Positions 12,501-23,276 are shown, counted from the stretch's first letter. The stretch: DNA of 64,000 nt from Tetracentron sinense (GCA_015143295.1 CM026574.1:7566938-7630937); one strand, 5' to 3'. Notes: generated by a model not told the origin, from the letters alone. Numbers and translations: made by a program.

Positions 12501-14325
12501 GTTCATGAGTCGCCGGGAAGGAGTGGGGGAGTCCTATAGCTCACATTAAAATGATCAATTCTTGATGGCATTCTATGCTAGATATGGTTTTGATTAATGT
12601 GGGAAGTCTTAAATTCAATTTTAGTGTATGAGGATTTGTTTCTGAGTATATTATCTGTGGACTCATTCATGCAACAAAACATGTAGATATTGAATTGTTT
12701 TGTTCTTTTTCTAAAGCATCTAATTAATTTTATTTTAAATATGCAGGTAATGGTTTCGATATTCAACTTGCAACAATACAGACATGTGGATAGACCTGGA
12801 TGGAAGCTTGGCTGGGAATGGAGGGGAGATGAGGCCATTTGGAGAATGACGGGTGCTGAGGCAACAGAACAAGGTAATTGTTCTTGGTTCAGGGGGGCAG
12901 AATTACCACATTCTTGTGAGAAGATGCCCGTCATTACTGACCTCCTTCCTGGGGCGCCTTACCACCTGCAAGTTTCTGACTGCTGCAAGGGAGGTGTGTT
13001 GTTTTCCATGATGCAAAACCCTCTTTGGAACAAAGCTTCATTCAAAATGGAGATCATGAAGGCTCCTCTCCATAACAATACGAAGCTTATGATCCCAAAG
13101 AACTTCAGCATCGGTCTTCCAGGGTACACATGTGGATCTCCATTTGAGGTCGCTCCAAGCAAATACAGGGCAGGTGGTGCTCGTCGATGGATGCAAGCCT
13201 TCCGTAAGTATTTTATAGTAACAATTGCTTCATTTACAGAAAAACAAAGATATAAACCATTCTCTTGAGTTCATTTCTTCTGTTTTGCAGTGTCATGGAA
13301 TATAACCTGCATCTACTCCCAGCTGAGGGCATTTAGACACCCCACATGCTGCGTGTCCCTGTCCGCATTCTACAGCGAGACAATAGTTGAGTGCTCTCGG
13401 TGCAGCTGTGGATGCCAGGGAGTAGGAGCCAAGTGTGTGAAGTAAGCCTCTTTTCCTCTTGAGCAATCTCAAATTCTTCTTCTGTTTGGAACTCCTTTAT
13501 TTTCCCTTTCTTTTGTCTTGCCCTCTTGAATTGATGATTTAATTTTATTCGACATATTACAGTCCTGGAGACTCACCATCAACACTGTTGTTCCCCCATA
13601 ACGACGAAGATATTGTTCCTCCCGCCGTAGCATGTTCACAGCACATGTGCCCAATACGGGTGCATTGGCATGTGAAACTCAGTTACAAGGATTATTGGAG
13701 AGTGAAGGTGACTGTCACCAACTTAAATTTTGTAAAGAACTATACCAGCTGGAACATAGTTGTGCAGCATCCAAACCTGCAAAGTGTGGTGCAGGTCATC
13801 AACCTCCAATATAAGAGTCTCAATCTGTATGATACCATAAGTAAGTTGAGAAGTTTATATTTAATAATGTTATACTAACATTTTAAAGATAAATTGTTTT
13901 ATTTGGTAATAGGATTTTTTCTGTTAAATATAATACTGGGTTACTCACAATTTGAACTTCTCTGTTTTGTAAATTTTTGATTCTTTGCAGATGATACTGG
14001 AGTGTTCTGGGGCATTCCATTTTATAATGACATACTACTTCAGTCGGGTGAGGACGGCAACGTGCAGGCTGAGATTTTACTAAAGAAGGATCGAGAAATG
14101 TTCACATTCAAGGAAGGGTGGACCTTCCCAAGGAGAATATATTTCAACGGCGATGAGTGCGTACTGCCGCCTCCAGAAATATATCCGAGGATCCCTCAGC
14201 ACAACCAGTCATCTAGTTTCTCTCTTTACTATATTTTCTTGCCTTTAATTGCTTTTACAATCTGTTTGTTATATATTCGAGCATATGTATTGAACCAAAA
14301 CATCATCAGGCCAACGCCTGACTAG
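9295..14325 (+). CDS. COBRA-like protein, copy A
   Basis: Six exons: 9295-9352, 12310-12389, 12747-13203, 13291-13441, 13563-13840 and 13991-14325. All introns are GT-AG and all phases agree, giving 452 codons, the usual length for the COBRA family. Members are extracellular, usually GPI-anchored proteins that guide cellulose deposition and oriented growth. Visible hallmarks are an N-terminal signal peptide with a VLF/LLF-type core, the YDPLDPSGNITITWD block in exon 2, EATEQGNCSWF and DCCKGGV in exon 3, the CCVS signature and CSRCSCGCQG in exon 4, and FWGIPFYND with GNVQAE in exon 6. The tail has a hydrophobic segment of about 22 residues followed by a basic, polar end, unlike a standard GPI signal. 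One normally paired cysteine reads Ser (PHSC, codon 12912-12914). The upstream in-frame ATG used in B and C is lost, so 9295 is the first ATG. Intron 1 holds a microsatellite, a LINE-type fragment and a fold-back MITE. Confidence 0.9.
9525..9592. repeat. TA and TTA microsatellite in intron 1 of gene A
   Basis: A run of TA dinucleotides (about 9537-9571) passes into TTA trinucleotides (to 9592). It is absent from the matching intron of copy C. Confidence 0.9.
10227..10290. repeat. Long hairpin with arms of about 25 nt
   Basis: The left arm TGTGATGCACGGATCTCA pairs with the right arm TGAGATCCATGCATCACA, and pairing extends inward through AAATTTC/GAAAATTT around a short AT-rich loop. It lies in the part of intron 1 that has no counterpart in copies B and C. 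Confidence 0.75.
10363..10722. mobile_element. Fold-back Mutator-like MITE, copy 1
   Basis: A 360-bp near-palindrome starting GGAGTCAAATCCTCTAC, flanked by the exact 9-bp duplication TTGTATTGT (10354-10362 and 10723-10731). Arms of about 170 bp pair around an AT-rich centre with runs of T and A. Each intact arm end carries a second, smaller palindrome, GTGATAACCGGATTTG and its inverse. There is no coding capacity. It is inserted in a zinc-knuckle-like reverse-transcriptase fragment within intron 1 of gene A. Confidence 0.9.
10732..11210 (+). pseudogene. LINE-type zf-RVT / RNase H fragment in intron 1
   Basis: Reading + with frame changes gives CRCDHESHDHIF, which resembles the zinc-binding segment found after plant LINE reverse transcriptases (C..C....ES.DH.F). 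About 400 bp later comes IHVNPDGSF, resembling the start of the LINE-associated RNase H domain. Frames are broken throughout. The MITE at 10363 split the front of this fragment. Sequence at 10178-11240 has no counterpart in copies B and C, so it arrived in copy A. Family-level recognition only. Confidence 0.5.
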
Positions 14326-15210
14326 TGAAGAAAAAGAGAAGGGGGGTGTTACGGGGTTTTAATCACCCAGTACTTTATACTATGTACAGATATACTAAAT
14401 GAAAAGTGATTATACGCCTTTTTAAAAGTGATTATACACATTCCTTCCTATCATTGTGGCCATTGCATCAACATCCCTCAGCAGGATTTCTTGGTTGTAT
14501 CTTCATCCATCTAGTATTTACTGTTGGATTTGAATCTTCTCTTCTCATGACAACCAGCCTAAGGTGGTCCAGACAATAAGAGGTTGGGGCATAGCCAAAC
14601 AACAAAAGCCTAAAATTCAATGGTAGTTGCTTAGGATATAAAGCCTTATATGTAGATACCAGGACTATTTGATTAATTAGTGACCAATGCACAGAACAAC
14701 AATGGTGCTTGATTCTTTTCAAATGAAAGGTAACACCAGTTCATCGGAAAATCATGCACTGTAAAGTTCTAATATTGATTTCATAATCCCAGTACTTCAG
14801 CGACTGGTGAAATAGCTTCATGTTTATTTTTTAGTGGAATAGTTGCTGCACTAGCTTCTAAGAGAAAGATGAGGCAGGGTGATTTTACAACCATGACATG
14901 TGCTAACGAATGCAACAATTGCTCTCTTAGAAGAATGCTGCTGAAAAAGAAAAAAAAGAAAGAATAATAGTAACCTTAATTTTCTTAAGCTTGACCATAT
15001 ATAGTTAAAGGGGTGTTAAAACGGACATGTGGACATGGCATTTGACTATATAGTCAAATGCGTGGTGGGCTAATTACTGCCCCTTATATAAATGAAGTTA
15101 ATTGAAAGATTCTTAACCATTTAGGAAATATTATACATGAAAATCACAGCCCTACTGATTAGTGGGAGAATTTTAACCATTTAGGAATATCAAATAATAT
15201 GGAGTCTCAA
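14326..15210. other. 3' flank of gene A
   Basis: No gene is visible. The first 80 bp after the stop codon match the flanks of copies B and C (AAATGAAAGTGAT), the probable 3' UTR. A perfect 22-bp palindrome lies at 15039-15060. Confidence 0.6.
15039..15060. repeat. Perfect 22-bp palindrome
   Basis: The half site CATTTGACTAT is followed directly by its exact reverse complement with no spacer. Confidence 0.95.
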
Positions 15211-15426
15211 TGCTAGAGAAGAATGATTTTATTGAATTATTAGATGATTACAATGACCTCCATTAAAGGTTATATAGAGATTACATTGACCTTAAGATAG
15301 AAACCTAATCTAATCAAATCTTTTATATCCTTAATTGATCCTAATCTAATATTGTGATGAGATACAATTTGAATATCTGTATCTGATTAACATTATTACA
15401 GAACTCCTAACATATTTCCTAATAAA
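15211..15426 (-). repeat. Solo LTR of the small copia-like/TRIM family
   Basis: The segment GATTACAATGACCTCC ... GAGATTACATTGACC ... ACCTAATCTAATCAAATC ... TATTTCCTAATA matches the LTRs at 33145-34815 in order. No internal region or partner LTR is adjacent. The ends are approximate. Confidence 0.6.
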
Positions 15427-16175
15427 TACATCTATCACTACACTTGTGATTTTAGAGTTTCTTAAAAGGTAAAAATTCTCTCAACGATCAATACTATGAT
15501 AACTTCTTAAGTTGCTATAATTCTCTAAATAGAAGCTATAACTTACAAATCACACCTTCAAAATCCTAGTACCAGTCGAACTGGACGAGACAGGTCAGTT
15601 GACCTGAGAACCGGTCCTCTCACCGGGTCGGTCGCCTTTCCAGTGTGAAAAATATTGTTATGTAAACTATCAGATCCTTTTGGAAGTGTTAAAATACTTT
15701 GCCCTTTTTTTGGGACCCCTATAGGTGAGTCCAAATATACTTTCTAATCTTAACCGTTTATAACTAACCACTAAAGGCTAGGATTTGTTTGGACTTATAT
15801 CAGCTCGAACCTTAACCATTTAATAATTGATTTAAACAGTTAGGAACTCCCATATTTAGGAGTCCAGTAGACTAATTTTTTTTAGTGGTGTTACACGCAA
15901 TCCAAAACTTACTGTTACACAACAAAAAAAACTAAGGAACCAAAGAAGACAAAAATGTCATCATCGCCTTCCTTCGTCCTGTAACTCCTCTTTTTCTCTC
16001 TCTAACAAAATGGAGATAAAAGGAGACCAGTTTGCAAACAAATTTTGGTGTTCCCAAAGTCTTTAGCTGAAGAATAGGAATAAGGAAACCATTTCTCACG
16101 ACCATGAGGAGATGCCCTTTAGATGTTTTCTTTGAGGGATGAAAAATTCCATAAAAATAATGGAGACAAAGGTTA
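15427..16175. other. Intergenic DNA without recognised features
   Basis: No gene, RNA or clear repeat was identified. The short minus-strand frame at 15932-16210 is low in complexity and has no recognisable family. Confidence 0.5.
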
Positions 16176-16390
16176 CTTAAAGGACTATAAAATATAGGCA
16201 CAAGGACCATGCCTCAGGAAATGGAGGTCCTAGGTTCGATTCCCTTCCCTAGTTAGCCACTCTCAAGGATATATATATCCCTCCTTTCCTTGTGCGTGGA
16301 TTTGGGGGTTGCAAATGCTTGAGATTTAGTCGGGTGCTCTAAGAGGACCGGTCACCTTTGTTACAGAAAAAAAAAAAAAGAGAAAAAAGT
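16176..16390 (+). mobile_element. Probable tRNA-derived SINE
   Basis: The box-B-like word TAGGTTCGATTCCC lies about 50 bp from the start, and the segment ends in an A-rich tail at 16366-16389. Its length of about 200 bp and its layout fit a plant tRNA-derived SINE. Box A is weak and no target duplication was settled. Confidence 0.5.
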
Positions 16391-17170
16391 AAGGTGCGCG
16401 TAGCACCTCTTTTTTGGGGGCTCCATATGCCTTTTGTTTTTAGTCTATCGTTTCTTCAAGATTCATTGACAAGAATCCTATTTATATTACAATTACTTCC
16501 ATTTTTTTTACAATTTAAAATATCTTTTCTTAGTTGAGTGTGGGTTGGGCCCAAAGTTTGAAATTCCGTTGTGATTTCGTGAAATCTCGGTTTTATCCAT
16601 CCCCAATGATATCGATATACTAACAATTTCAGAAATGCAATTTCAGTTGAGATTTCAGAAATTTCAGGTGTAATCTCAGAATTTGACATTTGATTTTAAA
16701 TAGTTATTTTTAAAAATATTTTATTAAAATTCTGAAATATTCCAAAATAATTCGATATTTTTATCAAAATTTTGTAATTTCAAAATTTTATATATTTATT
16801 TTAAAATATAATAATAATATTTATATAACTATATTAAATTTTAATAAAATATTATTTTTTAACATATATATATTTACCAAAATATTAACAAATTGGAATC
16901 CAAAATTCAGCCGAGATGATCAAAATTACGGTTGCCGATAATAATGGGATTTCAAACCTTGGTTGGCCCTAATGTATCGGGTTGACCAAAATGCAATAGA
17001 GGCCGAGTTTGAGCCAAAAAGAGCTATCATTAGCTAAGAAAATGCTTTATTTATGAAATCCCTTATTATTAAACCATAACATAACAGAGAACTCAAAGGA
17101 AGGGATGAATTTGATCCAGTCGACCTTAACAACAAAACATGACTCTAAGCATTAAACGGGAATGAATGTC
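16391..17170. other. AT-rich intergenic DNA
   Basis: No gene is visible. The segment is dominated by AAATTT-type runs. The last 60 bp (CCTTAACAACAAAACATGACTC) match the sequence 3' of the second small-peptide gene near 62458, so they are part of that duplication. Confidence 0.5.
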
Positions 17171-17508
17171 TCAAGTTTTCTTTGGAGGGCAAATGGCAAG
17201 GCAATGGCATACATAAGGATTATGTTTATGACGATCGCAATAGCATCCTGTTCTCAGAGTCCTTTCTTCTAATTTCGCAAAACAAGCCTCCGCACAAGTT
17301 TTATGGTCGCACCCACGCCACATCTTTATGTCTGCAAAGCACATTTCGTACGCTGCATTCCCCAACTCACGTTACTATTGAAATCATATAATTTAATGAC
17401 TAGAAAGAAAGAAAAAAAACATAAAAATATGTAAAACATACCATTAGAAAATGTGACTAAACTGAATAAAAAGACGCAGAGCATGGGAAGGATCACCGAC
17501 TTCTTCAT
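17171..17508 (-). CDS. Secreted nine-cysteine defensin-like peptide, copy 1
   Basis: Two exons on the minus strand: 17508-17442 (67 nt) and 17352-17171 (182 nt). The intron is GT-AG, phase 1, with its acceptor at GGAATGCAG, giving 82 codons plus stop. Exon 1 is almost entirely a signal peptide (MKKSVILPMLCVFLFSLVTF) that should cleave near SNA. The mature peptide of about 59 residues has cysteine spacing C-x9-C-x4-C-x3-C-x12-C-x1-C-x9-C-x1-C-x3-C. The CxxxC ... CxCxxxC frame matches the cysteine-stabilised alpha-beta fold of plant defensin-like (DEFL/LCR) peptides, with one extra cysteine. Such peptides act outside the cell in defence or in pollen-pistil signalling. Which applies here cannot be told. 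The stop follows PPKKT. A copy with identical spacing lies at 62539. An alternative acceptor would put an in-frame stop before the cysteines. Confidence 0.8.
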
Positions 17509-17570
17509 CGATTCTCTCTTTGTAGGATCTAATTGGGTTTGAGAATGGAGTAAAGTATACGGTTGAAGCA

Positions 17571-17580
17571 TTATTTATAA
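17571..17580 (-). promoter_or_regulatory. TATA box of small-peptide gene copy 1
   Basis: The minus strand reads TTATAAATAA, 63 bp or more upstream of the ATG. The same word in the same place precedes copy 2 (62941-62948), and conserved upstream sequence continues past it. Confidence 0.7.
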
Positions 17581-18324
17581 GAAAATAAGATACGGCAATA
17601 GCCTCAATCTTGTTTCTTATTTTAGTAATCTTTTATATTTACAACTAAGAGGATATTTAATGTGTTTTCTTCTCCCTCTTTTTTGGCAGGAAATTGTTTT
17701 TAGAAACATATAAATGTTAGATTCTTTCCCTTGACACCTTTTGGATTTGGGAGGGGAAAGTGAAAGACATGTTTAGGCTTGGGAATCTCCTTTTCTTTTG
17801 TAATGGGCTTTAGCTAGATTAATAAATCAATATTTTCCTTGATTTCCTTAATGTAATTTGAGCCTCTTCTTGGATGCGCTAGCCTTGTTTCCTTTCATCC
17901 TAAGGCATTTGATAAAAGTTAAAATAAGAGTTAATTGACTTATTCTACTAAATTAAGCTCTTATTTAGTAATAAGACCGTTTGATAATATTTTAATGATG
18001 TCTAACTATTTTAGCAACAAGTGATTTTAGCACTTATTCAATAAACAATTTAAAATTAATTTCTTGGAAAATAAATTATTTTACTTATCTATTTTTGGAC
18101 CACTCTATTATTATAAATAGCTCTTTAGTACTTAATTGGAAAATACTTACTAAATAAGTTTTATCAAACGCCCTAAGACATGTTTTTATTAGGGTGGTGC
18201 TATGGGCACCCCCAAAAGACACCAATTATTAAAAAAATTCAATTAAATATAAATATAAAATAAAGAGATGAGAAGACAAAACTGCTCTCTTGTCTCCTTT
18301 CTTCTTTACCTATCATTTCTATTC
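17581..18324. other. Upstream flank of peptide gene copy 1
   Basis: Up to about 17750 it matches the upstream flank of copy 2 (62950-63110), including TTTATATTTACAACTAAGA and GATTCTTTCCCTTGACAC. Beyond that no gene is visible. A short segment near 18195 (AGGGTGGTGCTATGGGCACC) resembles the end of the element at 59732. Confidence 0.55.
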
Positions 18325-18481
18325 TAGGGGTGTATTCGAGTCGGGCTGAACCGAGCTTGGCCCTACTAGCTCGGCTTGAAAGGGCTTTACTTTAGGATCG
18401 AAGCTCTGTTCGGCCCAAATCCATAAAGCTTGGCTCAGCCTAAATTGATTTAAGCTCAAGCCAGGCTTGGATTGACTTGAG
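18325..18481. repeat. Truncated hAT-type repeat end
   Basis: It begins TAGGGGTGTATTCGAG and continues with GAGCC/GGCTC-rich sequence like the left end of the element at 59488. The other end is missing, and the repeat stops at the chitinase remnant. GGCTTG and CGAGCT words recur in it. Confidence 0.6.
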
Positions 18482-18905
18482 CCCGTGATGACATCATGAG
18501 ATGAAGACTTCCGCGATTGTGGGGTCATCAAAACCAGAATACTGTCTTCAACAAAATGGTTGGGTCAATGGCCATGAGATATGGAATATTTAAGAGGTCC
18601 ACTCCAATTGCTCTTCCAGTTGATCCATAGTTGTATTTGCTGAGATATCAATGTGAAGGTAAAAGTTAAAGTTCAAAGCCATTATTCTCTTTCTCTAACT
18701 ACCCTAATCTGTCAATTGATCAAATGGGAAGAGAGTGATTTGTATGGTTCCTCGGCTTCTTACCAGAAGCGCAAGGCCATTGGGCACTGGCAACTCAAGA
18801 AGTCCTAGGAATGCCTTATTCTTGACAATAACAATATCCCCATGAGTATTGGTCATCTGGGGCACATGCCCATCCCCTGTAGTTTCGTAGGACATTCGCA
18901 AGGTG
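18482..18905 (-). pseudogene. GH19 class I-type chitinase pseudogene fragment
   Basis: Reading the minus strand from 18905, one frame gives SYETTGDG. This matches the SHETTGG catalytic region of family 19 chitinases, with the His replaced by Tyr. A frame change then gives APDDQYSWGYCYCQE, a stop, and SAQWPCASGKK. About 60 bp further on come [29 protein letters not shown] and MTPQ with SSHDVITG. These are consecutive conserved blocks of plant endochitinases, which hydrolyse chitin in defence. Frameshifts and in-frame stops make it non-functional. The chitin-binding domain and C-terminal third are absent. The 3' side ends abruptly at the GAGCTC-rich repeat at 18325-18481. Confidence 0.8.
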
Positions 18906-20180
18906 GGGTCATTGGTCGTGGCAATTGTCTACTACCTACACAAAGTAAATCAAAATTATAATAATAAGCTCTGCTTTTAGAGTTCTCAAACCCCACATAA
19001 GTTTTCTTTTTCTTTATGTTAAAAAAAAACCCAACCTGCAAGCTCCAACTCATTTAAAACCGACCAAAAATTTCCTTCAGCCAGCCCCACACAAATTAAC
19101 CATCCTAGTTTCTATGTATGAAAATGCTAGTGTTGAGGCTATGTGCAGAAAGAAGTCGGAGATACTGCTGGAAACAGGAAGGGCATTAAAATAAAGCATC
19201 TGTAATACCCACTGGTCATCTCTATGGACTATAGATAATGTTAATATAAATTATAATCACATGGCAAAAAGCATTGGCCAATGAGGCTTGTAGATCTCAA
19301 TCTTGTTGAAAAATGGCTGGGTTTTGAGTTTTCTAGAGGTGAGGGATCAATCGGCCAATAGCGGCCCATCGATCGGTGCAAGCAGCGATCGATCGGCGGG
19401 CGGTATTTTAGAATTCCGGAAATCCTTCTTTTGGTCTAAGCCTTGGGGGTATAAAAAGGGATTAATAACCTAGGGTTTTGTAGTCCTCAACCATTATAAA
19501 TAATAATAAGTTAATTGAGTAAAGCATCAAGGGACTTTTGAAGGTTGACATTCTTCATGCATTGTGACTTGCATGAGCTTTAGTTCAAAGTTAGAAACTG
19601 TTGCCTACTGCCTAGGCCATAGAGGACGAGGGATGGATATGATATAGAATCATTTTTTTAATGATTATACATATTGTTTGTACCTCAGACACCCACACAA
19701 AAAACGCAGCACATGTTCAGTTTTTAGTAGGTTTCTCTAGGTTATGGGGACACATGACACCTTTCATGAGTGTTTGAGAGATCCTTTCAAGCATCCAGAT
19801 GAGAGGATCCTATCCCTACCTACATTGATAGATGCACCCTCGCACAAGCAAAACTCATTCTAGTGGAGCTCTTAATGATAAAAGATAATATTAGAGAAAA
19901 GTGCCTTTATTAACTCAACTGAATAACTCTTTATTAACTTGATTCCTTTGAAGTTGTTAATTTTGCACATCTAGAGAGGACCCTATGATGCATTCATTAG
20001 TTATGCTTTTAGTTTTAATTAAAAGCCTGTTAAGCTAAATTTCTAGGAATATAAAATTGGTCAGAATTGAAATTCAGTTGTAATTTAAACTACTATAACA
20101 TTTAAACTTAACTCTAACATTTAATGAATGTATAATTCACATAATTCTGTACCCATATGGGATGGAAATCATAAACAAAA
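18906..20180. other. Intergenic DNA, partly duplicated flank
   Basis: No gene is visible. Sequence at 19560-20010 (TTCAAAGTTAGAAACTGTTG and following) matches 5740-6240 and 46650-47110, which marks the start of the unit carrying copy B. Confidence 0.55.
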
Positions 20181-21263
20181 TTTAATTGAAAAGGGGTACC
20201 GGTTAGAAATTATCACCCTTATCTCTAAGCATTCAGTAAACGATATTTTAATCTTTTTTAAAATCTTAACTGGACAACTAACAATGTTTTTTGGTTAACC
20301 CAATGACACCACAAGGCGTTATTGTAGGCCTTGACGGGAAACACACACACACCACACACTCACCTCATGAAGCTTCACCCTAATGGACTGTAACTAACAG
20401 TTTAGTTACTGTCCTTTACGCTACAAATCTTTAAGTTGGAGTCCTTAGTTTAACCATTAAGTGTTCCATAATTAAGGGTTTATATAGATGTTCAATGATG
20501 CTTATAATTAGTGTTTCTAAATCCAATTTGAAAGCAAACAAGTTTTAAATCCAATTTGAAACCAAACAAGTTTTCTAAATCCAATTAATTTATCACCAAC
20601 TTGTAGAAAGGCCAAAAGGAGTTTGTCTATAAAAAGACTATTAACTATTTTGGATAGGCCTAAAATGATGTTCCAGGTAATTATGTTGCTCTCAACTTAA
20701 AAAAAAAAAATACAATCATTGTGAAGATCTTGTTGACAAAAATACCTTATATCCACCAAGGTCTTTTGCCCTAAAACACTTTAAATAGAAACCTTAGATT
20801 GATGCGTAACCCCAGTGTGGGTTAAAATTATATTTTTTCTCTTTAGACTATTTTAAATGTGAATAAGTTTCAATTTAATTCAAATAATTTTTTTTATAAA
20901 GATACGGTAAAAGTGGCATTTTTGAAATGAATTGAAGTATTTTGATAATTTTCTAATTCAAGGACATTTAAGTAATTTTTGTAAATTTTAGAGGCATGTT
21001 GGAAATTTTTGAGGATTCTTGAGAACACCATTGTAGCTCACACGAGTTCCTATTATTTTTTTGTCATGTGAGGTCCTATATATAGGTCCTACATGGGTGT
21101 AATATGAATGCTTATAAGGCTGGTTAATATGTGTACATGGGTTTAAAATGGATGCATCATAAGTGATTCCATAGGTATGACCAATCTTGTTTAGTCCACA
21201 TAGGGAAGATATTAGATGGTTTTCAAGGTAAACCATAATGCATTGACTGCAACTTGTGATCAC
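20181..21263. repeat. Duplicated upstream block of unit B
   Basis: It matches 720-1140 and 2000-2290 in order, without the hAT-type element found at 1151. It therefore supplies the empty site (GATGCGTAACCCCAGTG near 20802). A small insertion with CA repeats interrupts it at about 20287-20390. No gene is visible. Confidence 0.65.
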
Positions 21264-21766
21264 GAAACGGGCTTGTCCGGGCTTGAAAGGGTTTGCTCTA
21301 GGCCGAAGCCTGGCTCAGCCCGAAATCAAGCTTGAAAGCGAGGCCCGAAGCTCGGTCCGAATTCAAAAGCCTGGCTCAAAGCTCAGCTTGGCCCAAATTG
21401 ATTCAAGCTCGAGCTGGGCTTGGCTTGGCTCGAGCTCGGCTTGAATACTTTATTTATTAAAAAATAATAATAATAATATTTTTTATTATTTATATATATA
21501 ATAATGATATATATAAATAATATTATTATTTTTATTTTTTTAATAATATTCGAGCCGAGTTGAGCCGAGCTCAGGCCGAATCGAGCCTCAATTGAGTCAG
21601 GCTGAATCATACAGGGGTTGGCCTGACTTGGCTTGATTAAATTTTCATGATTTTTTTAGGCTTGGCTTGGCCCGATTGAGCCTAAAATCGAGCCGAGCTC
21701 AGGCCGGACTGGACTGAGCCGAGCCACACAATCGGGCCGATCGGGCTTTGTGCAGCCCTAATGAAA
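21264..21766. mobile_element. GAGCC-rich hAT-like repeat, left end incomplete
   Basis: It is inserted in the shared sequence GATCACGAAATCCGTTC, which is uninterrupted near 2738. The body is rich in CGAGCC / GGCTTG words around a core of AT and AAT repeats (21459-21555). The right end reads CAGCCCTA, like other hAT-type ends in the window. Flanks ACGAAA and ATGAAA suggest a decayed target duplication. Confidence 0.6.
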
Positions 21767-22012
21767 TCCGTTCATATATTATAAGTAATATATGAAGAAT
21801 AACATAAAGGAAAATAAGTTAAGAAGAACGAAAAAAGTTATTTTTGAGAGAAGATTTTAAAAGGAACATGTTGATGATGAATTACGCTTATTATTTCAAT
21901 AACATATTAGAATTAGTTAGCCTTAACAGTGACTGATGCAGTCCCAAACACATTGCCAGAAACAAAAGCTTTAGTATTCTTGGTAGGAGGGAATAAAATG
22001 CAGTCATACCAT

Positions 22013-22020
22013 TATAAATA
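22013..22020 (+). promoter_or_regulatory. Relic TATA box of COBRA-like copy B
   Basis: TATAAATA stands in the same context as the box of gene A at 9014. It heads a pseudogene. Confidence 0.45.
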
Positions 22021-22776
22021 CGGAGTAGAGCCATAATGAGCTTTTGAAGGTTGACATTGTGATTTTTCCTCCGCAACTTAAAACATTCTTCTTTCTCATC
22101 TCTCTCCCCACAGCATCCTAAGAAAACAAGTGAGCTCTCACTTGCAGGTATTTTCTCTTTCTGAGACTAGTAGTATTCTGTGCATCTCCAATGAGTAGTA
22201 TTCACTTAAGTTCAAATGGTTGCATATTGCAGTTTGAAAATGAAAACCATGGCAAGATTGGAGCTTACCGTCCTATTTCTTCCCTTTAGCTTTTGGGTTG
22301 CAGCTCGTACGTATCATCAATCTCAATGTTTTCAGTTTTTGCTTTTAATAATTTTATTATCATCAATATCATTGTTTTCATTGTTTTTAATAAATTTTAT
22401 ATGCTACTTGAGAACAAGGATATAATGACGTGCAAATGGTTGATGTACTGATCTTAGACTTCTTGGTAATGGGTAAAATAGGGTGGAGAGAAACAGTTCT
22501 ACAACCCTACCAGTAAGCCAATGGATTTCCTCTGTCTTGGGCCAGAGTGTTTACTCTGCGGCCTCAGCTTGTCCAACTCTCAACATGTCCCTTTTTAAAT
22601 CCCTTTAACTGCAGTACTTAGTTTTTTTTTTATATACTTAGTTAAGATTCACTAATCTTTAGCATTATCGAATCTAACTTTAATTTTTAAAAAAGTTTAA
22701 AAAATAGAACCATGGGGGATAAAATTTGTTAATCAGAGTTAAAATATTCCATTGTTTAACATGGTAGACAAAATGA

Positions 22777-22798
22777 AAGAAAGAGAGAGAGAGAGAGC
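22777..22798. repeat. GA microsatellite at the copia insertion point
   Basis: A run of GA dinucleotides ends two bases before the target duplication of the Ty1/copia element. Confidence 0.85.
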
Positions 22799-22804
22799 CC
22801 TTGC

Positions 22805-23041
22805 TGAAAACTTTTAGTAGAAGATAAGATATGAGGTAAAAATCCTTATTTTTACTCTCTGTATTGATTTTCATTTATAGAGAGTTTACAGTCTAATAGA
22901 GTCCTGATTTGCAGGGATTACAAAGAGAAAAGACTAATTTGAATGCATGATAAGATAACGTTCAACACCAATTGAAGGAGATGTTAACTGATCCTAAAGA
23001 GATGTAGGAGGATCCTTAGAAGTGTGACTACTGCTATTACA
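22805..23041 (-). repeat. 3' LTR of copia element 1
   Basis: 237 bp, starting TGAAAACTTTTAG and ending CTATTACA on the + strand. It is followed by the complement of the polypurine tract. Confidence 0.9.
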
Positions 23042-23276
23042 CCCCCTCAAGCGAAAGGTCCGTGAGCGGATCATAAGCTTGTCTCTTAACATTTGAAAAC
23101 AAGTTGAAGTGAGGCCTTTGGTAAAGATATCATTGACTTGATCAATGATGTTTATATATTGCACATCGAGTTCCTTCTGAACAACCTTTTCATGGACATA
23201 GTGAAAATCAACTTTAAGGTGCTTCGTTCGTGCATGGTAGACAGGATTAGAGGTGAGATAAATGGAACTAATATTG

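Noticed and set aside
12690-13268. A 192-codon open frame starting at 12690
   Set aside because: It is exon 3 of COBRA-like gene A read through both flanking introns. The GT-AG boundaries 12747-13203 fit the family and the phases.
13632-13814. Open frame MFTAHVPNTGALACETQ overlapping exon 5, also seen at 51603
   Set aside because: An out-of-frame shadow of exon 5. It persists in copies only because the exon is conserved.
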